Below are positions 6,559 to 11,769 of a DNA stretch of 16,178 nucleotides, piece by piece (the first letter of the stretch is position 1; every line of letters starts with the position of its first letter). Below the pieces are notes generated by a model. The model had not been told where the DNA came from, ran no database searches, and saw nothing but the letters and a program-made list of their open reading frames with translations. Source of the stretch: Dehalococcoidia bacterium SM23_28_2 (GTDB taxonomy: Bacteria > Chloroflexota > Dehalococcoidia > SM23-28-2); NCBI GenBank assembly GCA_001303545.1, contig LJUA01000036.1, forward strand, positions 1 to 16,178, written 5' to 3'. Made by a program: the position numbers and the translations under genes.

Positions 6559-6864
6559 CTACCTTAGGATGCTTTCTCCACCTGCTATTTGGTGTCCTCG
6601 CCCCTGCCTTTGCCCCTCCTTGTATTCGATGAGGGCTTCCAGGACCTCCCTGACCCTCGGCTTCTTACCTAGCACGGGGGCCAGGTTCTCCTTCATCGAC
6701 GACAACTCTTCGACTGGCAGATCCAATACGTATCGCAGGGGATCGCCCTCACAGAGGGCGGCAACAAGCTCGCCATCTCTCAGGATAACCGTCTCCTCCA
6801 ACTCTCCCTGAAACGCCGCAGAATCGGTAAGGCGACGGGTCTCCACCCGCACTCTAGCCGCCAT
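6559..6864 (-). CDS. Unrecognised 101-aa protein, first gene after the c-di-AMP riboswitch
   Basis: A small soluble-looking protein that I do not recognise. It is rich in charged residues and has no transmembrane segment, signal peptide or cysteine ligand cluster. The N-terminal half looks like beta strands (ARVRVETRRL, LEETVILRDGELVAAL), and the second half looks helical (PVEELSSMKENLAPVL, RVREVLEALIEYKEG). The tail is glycine- and glutamine-rich. ATG 6862-6864 was chosen because AAAGGAGG at 6873-6880 lies 8 bp upstream. The frame remains open to ATG 6885 and GTG 6918, giving 108 or 119 residues. It is the first gene after the riboswitch terminator, so its transcription should depend on that switch. 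Its stop codon lies inside the Shine-Dalgarno of the zinc-ribbon membrane protein gene, which suggests that the two products are made together. A remote likeness to Phd-type antitoxins was considered but is not supported. Confidence 0.7.
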   Translation of the reverse strand: MAARVRVETRRLTDSAAFQGELEETVILRDGELVAALCEGDPLRYVLDLPVEELSSMKENLAPVLGKKPRVREVLEALIEYKEGQRQGRGHQIAGGESILR

Positions 6865-6915
6865 ATCGCCTGCCTCCTTTGCCATGCTGCCCTTCTTGAC
6901 GGCCTCTGCTACACG

Positions 6916-6954
6916 CACTGACAGAACCGGCCGTACGTGCCGCTCTTGTCAGTG
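6916..6954 (-). repeat. 8-bp inverted repeat in the leader beyond the terminator
   Basis: CACTGACA (6916-6923) and TGTCAGTG (6947-6954) are perfect inverted repeats with a 23-base loop. A second small hairpin, GTGCC/GGCAC (6952-6956 with 6963-6967), overlaps it, so the two cannot form together. Both lie in the mRNA between the riboswitch terminator and the first gene, and could affect stability or translation. Confidence 0.5.
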
Positions 6955-6963
6955 CCTCGAAAG

Positions 6964-6998
6964 GCACAAAACTAGGCCCGAGGCATAGCCTCGGGCCT
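6964..6998 (-). terminator. Intrinsic terminator of the c-di-AMP riboswitch
   Basis: AGGCCCGAGGC (6974-6984) and GCCTCGGGCCT (6988-6998) form a perfect 11-bp stem with a 3-base loop. On the minus strand it is followed by AGTTTTGTGCC, with four U residues. The plus-strand side has no T-run, so the terminator works leftward. It sits 20 bp after the riboswitch aptamer and about 100 bp before the first gene, the usual place for an expression platform. Confidence 0.85.
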
Positions 6999-7011
6999 GT
7001 TCAGTCTCAGC

Positions 7012-7020
7012 CTATGCCTC
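7012..7020 (-). other. Antiterminator segment of the riboswitch
   Basis: On the minus strand this 9-mer reads GAGGCATAG. It is exactly complementary to CTATGCCTC inside the terminator (6980-6988). Pairing of the two would break the terminator stem. Its first three bases are also the last three of the aptamer stem TGAAAGAG (7018-7025), so a folded, ligand-bound aptamer would compete with antiterminator formation. That predicts an OFF switch. Confidence 0.65.
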
Positions 7021-7145
7021 TTTCAGTGGCCTACGGGGTTAGCTGACGGGTTCGGGTTGAAAGAGCTACTACCCTACTCGCCTACGGCGAGATTCACCCC
7101 CGATAGTTGGTTCCCCCGTTCCCCCTAAGGGGATTCAGCCCTATC
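7018..7145 (-). promoter_or_regulatory. c-di-AMP riboswitch (ydaO/yuaA class) aptamer
   Basis: The minus strand carries the conserved core of the ydaO/yuaA riboswitch in order: GGCUGAAUC (7131-7139), GGGGGAACC (7109-7117), GGGGUGAAUC (7091-7100), UAGGGU (7071-7076), and then CCCGAACCCGUCAGC and UAACCCCGUAGG between 7030 and 7056. GGCU near 7136-7139 can pair with GGCC at 7028-7031 to close P1. CCCC-UUA-GGGG (7123-7133) is a local hairpin. CUCUUUCA (7058-7065) pairs with UGAAAGAG (7018-7025). The class binds cyclic di-AMP and normally turns genes off. A promoter lies just upstream and a terminator just downstream. Recognition is from the remembered consensus; a covariance-model search was not possible here. 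Confidence 0.88.
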
Positions 7146-7174
7146 GGATATTGTTCTATTTCCGACGGGTCGTT

Positions 7175-7203
7175 AGGATACACCCGCTGGGAAAATTTGT
7201 CAA
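7175..7203 (-). promoter_or_regulatory. Sigma70-type promoter of the riboswitch transcript
   Basis: On the minus strand TTGACA (7198-7203) is a perfect -35, followed by exactly 17 bp and TATCCT (7175-7180) as the -10. Transcription should begin at about 7167-7169, some 25 bases before the riboswitch aptamer. The -35 begins only 14 bp after the stop of the upstream ABC ATPase gene. Confidence 0.82.
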
Positions 7204-7217
7204 GCCCTGCGAGTCCC

Positions 7218-8357
7218 TCAACCCGCCTGCCCTCGCGACGGCTGCCCCTTCTCTTTGGAGCGGATGGCCTCCTCCGTCTGCGGGTCGAAGGCGTGCATGT
7301 GGCCCATGTCGAATTCGACTCGTATCTCCTGGCCGGGCCGCGCCCTCGTTCGCGGATCGACCCGGGCCATGAACAACTTGCCGCCCGCCACCAGATGGAG
7401 GAAGACCTCGCTCCCCATGAGCTCCGTGACGTCCACCTGGGCTGTCACCGGCGCCGCGTCGGCGCTGGCCGGCTGGCACTCCGGGTCGCAGATGTTCTCC
7501 GGCCGGATGCCGAAGATGATCTCCTTCCCCAGGTAGGATAGGAGATCGTTCACCCGAGAGGCCGGAACTGGCACCCGAAAGATGCCGGTGTCCAGGTGCA
7601 TCCCCTCCTGGGAGCCTGCCACTTTGGCCTCGAAGAAGTTCATAGACGGGCTGCCGATGAAGCCGGCGACGAAGACGTTGTCCGGCCAGTCGTACAGCTC
7701 CTGAGGCGCCCCCACCTGCTGGAGCAACCCTTCGTTCATCACGGCGATTCGGGTGGCCATGGTCATAGCTTCCACCTGGTCGTGGGTAACGTAGATGAAG
7801 GTGGCACCCAGTCGCTGGTGGAGCTTGCTCAGCTCAGCCCGAGTCTGCACCCGCAGCTTGGCGTCCAGGTTGGAAAGGGGCTCGTCCAGGAGGAAGGCGG
7901 CCGGGTCGCGGACGATCGCCCGGCCCAGGGCCACCCGCTGGCGCTGGCCGCCCGATAGCTGTCTCGGCTTGCGCTTGAGCAGGTCCTCGATGCCCAGGAT
8001 CTGGGCGGCCTCATGCACTCGATGGCCGATATCTTCCTTGGGGAGCTTCCGCAACGATAGACCGAAGGCCATGTTGTCATAGACGGACATGTGGGGGTAA
8101 AGAGCGTAGGACTGGAAGACCATGGCGATGTCCCTGTCCTTGGCGGCGACATTGTTGACCAGCCGATCGCCGATGTAGATGTCGCCCTCGCTGATCTCCT
8201 CCAGGCCGGCCAGCAGACGAAGGGTTGTGGACTTGCCGCAGCCGGAGGGGCCCACCAGGGCCAGGAACTCTCTGTCCGGTATCTCCAGGCTGAAGTCATT
8301 GACAGCTACCACATTGTCGAACCGCTTGGTGACGTGGTCGAAGTTAACGCGTGCCAT
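7218..8357 (-). CDS. Carbohydrate ABC importer, ATP-binding subunit (MalK/UgpC/MsmX type)
   Basis: A 379-residue ATPase that powers a sugar importer from the cytoplasmic side. The ABC domain is complete: Walker A GPSGCGKST (36-44), Q-loop Gln82 (VFQSYALYPHM), signature LSGGQ (134-138), Walker B FLLDEP (Asp158, catalytic Glu159), D-loop SNLD, and switch His192 (YVTHDQVEAMT). It is followed by the C-terminal OB-fold regulatory region typical of MalK-like proteins, including the motif FGIRPENI. ATG 8357 has GAGG 5 bp upstream; an in-frame GTG at 8375 would add six residues. It is the last of four genes running binding protein, permease, permease, ATPase. ATPases of this family can serve several importers, so substrate cannot be read from this gene. 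No terminator follows directly; the riboswitch promoter begins within 15 bp of the stop. Confidence 0.96.
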   Translation of the reverse strand: MARVNFDHVTKRFDNVVAVNDFSLEIPDREFLALVGPSGCGKSTTLRLLAGLEEISEGDIYIGDRLVNNVAAKDRDIAMVFQSYALYPHMSVYDNMAFGLSLRKLPKEDIGHRVHEAAQILGIEDLLKRKPRQLSGGQRQRVALGRAIVRDPAAFLLDEPLSNLDAKLRVQTRAELSKLHQRLGATFIYVTHDQVEAMTMATRIAVMNEGLLQQVGAPQELYDWPDNVFVAGFIGSPSMNFFEAKVAGSQEGMHLDTGIFRVPVPASRVNDLLSYLGKEIIFGIRPENICDPECQPASADAAPVTAQVDVTELMGSEVFLHLVAGGKLFMARVDPRTRARPGQEIRVEFDMGHMHAFDPQTEEAIRSKEKGQPSRGQAG

Positions 8358-8417
8358 CTCGTCCTCGCTCTGCACAGCCGCTATCTTCGTAGCGCTCGCT
8401 GTCTCCCTACTGCTATT

Positions 8418-9362
8418 CTATCCCTTTACGGCGCCGGCCAGAATCCCCTGGACGAAGTAGCGCTGAAGGGCGAAGAAGATGAACAGAGGCAGCGCCATCG
8501 AGATGAAGGCGGCCGCCGTGAGCACCTGGTAGTTGGTCCCGAAGGAGCTGACGAGACTGGTGATCTTCAGGGTCATCGGTGCCAGCGTAGGATCACCCAG
8601 GAGGATCAGGGCCACCAAGAGGTCGTTCCAGACCCAGAGGAACTGGAAGATGGCCAGGGCGGAGATGGCAGGCATAGATAAGGGGAGCACAATGCGGAAG
8701 AAGACCCCCACGTCCGACGCACCGTCCAGGTAGGCCGATTCGAAGAGGTCCCGCGGCAGCGACCCGAAGAAGTTGCGCAGGAGATAGATGGCAAAGGGGA
8801 GGCCATAGGCGGTGTGGGCCACCCAAATGCCCACGTAGCTGCTGGTGCCGAATATCCGCCCGCCCAGGAGCGGCAGCTCGGCGTCAACCGTTACATCCGT
8901 GTAGAGCCGTAGCACGGGGATGAGGGTCATCTGCACCGGCACCACCAGGAGAGCGACCATCAACAGGAACAGCAGGTTCCGCGCCGGGAACTTCATCCAG
9001 GCGAAGGCGTACGCCGCCAGGGCAGCCACCAGGATCACCAACACGGTGCTCGGCACTGTGATGATGATGCTGTTGACGAACGCGCGGGCCATTCCCTGCT
9101 TTTCCAGCACACTCTGGTAGTTGCCCACAGTCAAGTCGAAGGGTTCTTTGATAGCATTCCACCAACCGGAGGAGGCGATGGCCGTAGGCTCCCGGAAGGA
9201 ACTCACCAGGAGGGCGATGGTGGGGACGCTCCACAGCACCATCAGCCCGATGATCGCCACGTGCAGCGGGAAGCGCGCCACCGTCCGCCTCGCGGCTCCC
9301 AGGGCAAGAGCCACCGGCGCCTCCGCCGAACCGCCCGACATGGACGGGTTTCGCCTCGCCAT
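8418..9362 (-). CDS. Sugar ABC importer permease, MalG/AglG-like
   Basis: A 314-residue inner-membrane permease with about six helices, after a 25-30 residue cytoplasmic start (MARRNPSMSGGS). Its EAA loop, which docks on the ATPase, is FESAYLDGASDVGVFFRIVLP. The second half carries WVWNDLLVALIL and the typical C-terminus RYFVQGILAGAVKG of MalG-type (CUT1) proteins. ATG 9360-9362 overlaps the stop of the preceding permease (TAATG), with AGGAGGAG 9 bp before it, so translation is coupled. The frame stays open much further upstream, but that part overlaps the first permease in a different frame and is not real. The partner in the heterodimer is the product of 9362-10291. Substrate is probably an alpha-glucoside or related oligosaccharide, inferred from the binding protein. 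Confidence 0.94.
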   Translation of the reverse strand: MARRNPSMSGGSAEAPVALALGAARRTVARFPLHVAIIGLMVLWSVPTIALLVSSFREPTAIASSGWWNAIKEPFDLTVGNYQSVLEKQGMARAFVNSIIITVPSTVLVILVAALAAYAFAWMKFPARNLLFLLMVALLVVPVQMTLIPVLRLYTDVTVDAELPLLGGRIFGTSSYVGIWVAHTAYGLPFAIYLLRNFFGSLPRDLFESAYLDGASDVGVFFRIVLPLSMPAISALAIFQFLWVWNDLLVALILLGDPTLAPMTLKITSLVSSFGTNYQVLTAAAFISMALPLFIFFALQRYFVQGILAGAVKG

Positions 9363-10291
9363 TAGCGGGTCTCCTCCTGGAACTGGAAGCGCCGGATGCT
9401 GATGACCATGATAGGGAGCACCCACAGAAGCAGGACAACCGCCAGGGCGGCGCCCACCCCGAAGTCGCCGATGCGGAATGCCTCCTTGTAGAACAGGGTG
9501 GCTACCACGTCCGTCTTGAACCGGCCCCCTGTCATCACCCAGACCAGGTCGAACTTCTTGAGGCCCTGAATAACCAGGGTGGTGGCGACCACGACGATAG
9601 TGGGGGACATGATGGGGATGATGACCCGCCAGAAGATCTGCCACTCGTTGGCGCCGTCCACGCGGGCCGCTTCCAGGACCTCCGTGGAGATCCCCTTGAG
9701 CCCGGCGGAGAGGACGATCATGGCGAAACCGGTCCACATCCAGACGCCCACCATGACGAGGGCAAGGTTGTTGATCTGAATCGGCCGCGGCAACGTATCC
9801 GGCCCCGCGTCGGTGAGCCAGGTCTGGGGCGCATTCGTATTCTGAAGCCAGGCGGTGGCGTCGCCGCCGAGAGAGGTGACCGCGGCGTTGGCGGTGCCGA
9901 TATCGCTGTTGAACTCGTACATGAAGCGCCAGATGACGGAGGCGGCAACGAAGGAGATGGCCATGGGGATGAAGATGGCCGATTTGGCCACCGCCTCGTA
10001 GCGCACGCGGCCGGCGAGGACAGCGATGATGAGACCCAGGGAGACAGTGATGGCGGTGAACAGGGTGAGCCACATGACGTTGTTCAGGAGAGCTGAGTGG
10101 GTGTCGCTCACCAGAGGCTGGGGGTTATCGATGATGAAGCGGTAATTGTCCAGCCCCACGAAGTTCTTGGACCGCTCGTCCAGGAAGCTCCGCCGGAGGG
10201 TATCAACGACGGGATAGACGAGAAATACCCCCAGCAAGGCCAGCGCCGGCGCCAGCCAAAGCCAAGGAGTCCACCACCGCCGTCCGAGCAT
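9362..10291 (-). CDS. Sugar ABC importer permease, MalF/AglF-like
   Basis: A 309-residue inner-membrane permease with six predicted helices and a short cytoplasmic start (MLGRRWW). Helix one is PWLWLAPALALLGVFLVYPVV. A periplasmic stretch of about 60 residues (around 135-180, ending TLPRPIQINN) precedes the conserved VGVWMWTGFAMIVLSAGLKG. The EAA loop is EVLEAARVDGANEWQIFWRV, followed by KKFDLVWVMTGG and GDFGVGAALAVVL. These phrases resemble the AglF permeases of alpha-glucoside importers. Start ATG 10291 has only a weak GAAGAG ribosome-binding site. The gene follows the binding protein after an 80-bp gap that holds a GC-rich hairpin, and its stop overlaps the next permease start. Family membership is firm; the sugar is inferred. 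Confidence 0.94.
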   Translation of the reverse strand: MLGRRWWTPWLWLAPALALLGVFLVYPVVDTLRRSFLDERSKNFVGLDNYRFIIDNPQPLVSDTHSALLNNVMWLTLFTAITVSLGLIIAVLAGRVRYEAVAKSAIFIPMAISFVAASVIWRFMYEFNSDIGTANAAVTSLGGDATAWLQNTNAPQTWLTDAGPDTLPRPIQINNLALVMVGVWMWTGFAMIVLSAGLKGISTEVLEAARVDGANEWQIFWRVIIPIMSPTIVVVATTLVIQGLKKFDLVWVMTGGRFKTDVVATLFYKEAFRIGDFGVGAALAVVLLLWVLPIMVISIRRFQFQEETR

Positions 10292-10310
10292 CTATCGGGC
10301 TCTTCGTGTA

Positions 10311-10345
10311 GGGCGAGGCGAGCCCCCGCCGCACGGGGGCCGCCC
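10311..10345 (-). repeat. GC-rich intercistronic hairpin between binding protein and permease
   Basis: GCCCCCG (10322-10328) and CGGGGGC (10334-10340) form a perfect 7-bp stem with a 5-base loop, which can be extended by GGGCG (10311-10315) with CGCCC (10341-10345). No U-tract follows on the minus strand, so it is not a full terminator. In sugar ABC operons a hairpin here commonly protects the binding-protein mRNA or reduces read-through, giving more binding protein than permease. Confidence 0.6.
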
Positions 10346-10371
10346 CGCCATCTTACTGAGAAAGATAAGCC

Positions 10372-11664
10372 CTACTCTCTGGAGGCCTCGATGCCCGCCA
10401 GGATGTTGTCCAGGTCATCCGGGTTCGCCAGGTACTGGGTGACGCCGTCGAATTCCGCCAGCTGGAGCGCCCCGCCGATGGCGTCGTCCAGGTCGAAGCG
10501 GAAGACCTCAGCACCGGCGAGCTGCTCCGCCTGGGCACGAGCCACAGCGTCAGGATAGGAGTCCAGGCTCACCTGGCTATTCACGGAGGTGAAGCCGCCG
10601 ATATTCACCCAGATCTCCTGGGCCTCGGCGCTGACCAGGTAGTTAAGGAAGGAGCAGGTCGTCGCATCGTCATTGAAGGCGTAGACGATGTTAGCGCCGC
10701 CGGTGACCGCACCGCCGGGGAAGGGGAAGAAGTCGAAGTCCTCGCCGGCGACGGCGTCCGGGAACTGATCGGTGATGAAGCCGGAGGCGAAGCCGCCCAG
10801 GTAGACCATGGCCGCCGTGGGCGGGCTCTCGAAGGGCGGGTAGCTGGAGTCTACGAAGTTGGCGGCATTGATCCCCACGGCGCCGCCCTGCACCGTGTAG
10901 CCCTCAGTGAGAGCGACCTCACCGAACTTCTCCCAGGCATCCTTGACCTGCGCGTCCGTGAAGGGGACGGAGCCGTCGATGACGCCGTCGTAGACCGTGC
11001 CGCCGGCCTCGTTCAGAAGGATCTGCTGGATCCAGTCGGTGCCGGGCCAGCCGCTGGCCTCACCGCTCTCGACGCCTATCGACCAGGGCGGAGTGCCGTC
11101 GGCCAGGATCTGATCGGAAAGAGCGATGAGGTCATCCCAGGTGCTGTCGGCCGTCAGCGGCTCGTAGCCGTTTTCGTCAAAGAACTTGGGATTGTACCAG
11201 ATCGTCCCCTTGGTGTCGGCCTTCATGAAGAAGCCGTAGAGAGTGCCGTCAACGGTGCCCAGGTCGATGAAGCCCTGAGGGTAGTTGGCTCGTACCGCAT
11301 CCTCCAGCCCCTCGCAGGCGGAGAGTGGCGTAAGCTTACCCTCTGTGGCGAACTGCTGAAAGCGTCCTACCTCCGCCGGGATGGCGACGTCCGGTGGGTC
11401 GCCGCCCTCAACTCGGGTGGTAATGACGGTTGTAATGTCCCGAGTGCCGGTGAACTCCATACCGCCGCCGGTGTCCTCCTCCCAGGGCGCGACCATCGTC
11501 TCGAAGGAGACGAGCTCTTCATCGCCCCAGATGCCCAGGACGTCCACGGTCCCGATCTCCTCCCCCTCCTCCTCATCATCCCCGCAGGCGACAAAGGCCA
11601 GCCCCGCGAGGGCAACGATGGCTAACAAGATGAACAACAGACGCGACATCTTGCTGCCGAACAT
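10372..11664 (-). CDS. Extracellular sugar-binding lipoprotein of an ABC importer (AglE-like)
   Basis: A 430-residue family 1 solute-binding protein that captures sugar outside the membrane and delivers it to the permeases. A lipoprotein signal peptide is visible: MSRLLF, a hydrophobic stretch, then a lipobox-like FVAC with Cys27 as the likely lipid-anchored residue. It is followed by a very acidic linker (GDDEEEGEEIG), a style frequent in Chloroflexota lipoproteins. The mature part has the phrases WDDLIALSDQILADG, PWSIGVESGEASGWPGTDW and VPFTDAQVKDAWEKFGEVAL, which resemble AglE alpha-glucoside-binding proteins. Later come FFPFPGG and a C-terminal helical region. The start ATG 11664 has AAAGGAGG close upstream; an internal ATG at residue 6 lacks its own site. 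It is the first gene of the importer operon, with a strong promoter at 11707-11735. The sugar specificity is an inference. Confidence 0.93.
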   Translation of the reverse strand: MFGSKMSRLLFILLAIVALAGLAFVACGDDEEEGEEIGTVDVLGIWGDEELVSFETMVAPWEEDTGGGMEFTGTRDITTVITTRVEGGDPPDVAIPAEVGRFQQFATEGKLTPLSACEGLEDAVRANYPQGFIDLGTVDGTLYGFFMKADTKGTIWYNPKFFDENGYEPLTADSTWDDLIALSDQILADGTPPWSIGVESGEASGWPGTDWIQQILLNEAGGTVYDGVIDGSVPFTDAQVKDAWEKFGEVALTEGYTVQGGAVGINAANFVDSSYPPFESPPTAAMVYLGGFASGFITDQFPDAVAGEDFDFFPFPGGAVTGGANIVYAFNDDATTCSFLNYLVSAEAQEIWVNIGGFTSVNSQVSLDSYPDAVARAQAEQLAGAEVFRFDLDDAIGGALQLAEFDGVTQYLANPDDLDNILAGIEASRE

Positions 11665-11700
11665 GGCCCCTCCTTTCTGAATCGTACGCGACTCAGACGA

Positions 11701-11736
11701 CTTAACAAGGTACGCCTAACGCAACTCCTTGTCAAG
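11701..11736 (-). promoter_or_regulatory. Promoter of the sugar ABC operon with overlapping inverted repeat
   Basis: On the minus strand TTGACA (11730-11735), 17 bp, and TACCTT (11707-11712) make a good sigma70-type promoter about 45 bp before the start codon. CTTAACAAGG (11701-11710) and CCTTGTCAAG (11727-11736) are inverted repeats matching at nine of ten positions, and they cover the -10 and the -35 respectively. A protein bound to both arms would block polymerase, as expected for a sugar-responsive repressor. The repressor is not in the window. Confidence 0.7.
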
Positions 11737-11740
11737 CCTG

Positions 11741-11758
11741 TCGGGGCCGTTCCCCCGA
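11741..11758 (-). terminator. Hairpin after the macroglobulin gene, possible terminator
   Basis: TCGGGG (11741-11746) and CCCCGA (11753-11758) form a perfect 6-bp GC-rich stem with a 6-base loop, 11 bp after the stop of the macroglobulin gene. No U-tract follows on the minus strand, so it would be an imperfect terminator that insulates the sugar operon promoter. Confidence 0.4.
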
Positions 11759-11769
11759 TAGCCAGCAAG

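Noticed and set aside
6551..6811. Plus-strand 86-residue frame opposite the unknown 101-aa gene
   Set aside because: Ser/Pro/Arg-rich with no ribosome-binding site; the minus-strand frame has AAAGGAGG at correct spacing and lies behind the riboswitch.
7107..7541. 144-residue plus-strand frame crossing the riboswitch and the ATPase end
   Set aside because: It overlaps the riboswitch, its promoter and the conserved ATPase C-terminus and shows no protein motif.
9363..10073. Upstream extension of the MalG-like permease frame, giving a 551-residue protein
   Set aside because: The extra part lies inside the first permease in another frame and is rich in His/Arg/Gly without membrane segments. ATG 9362 has a good ribosome-binding site and the usual stop-start overlap.
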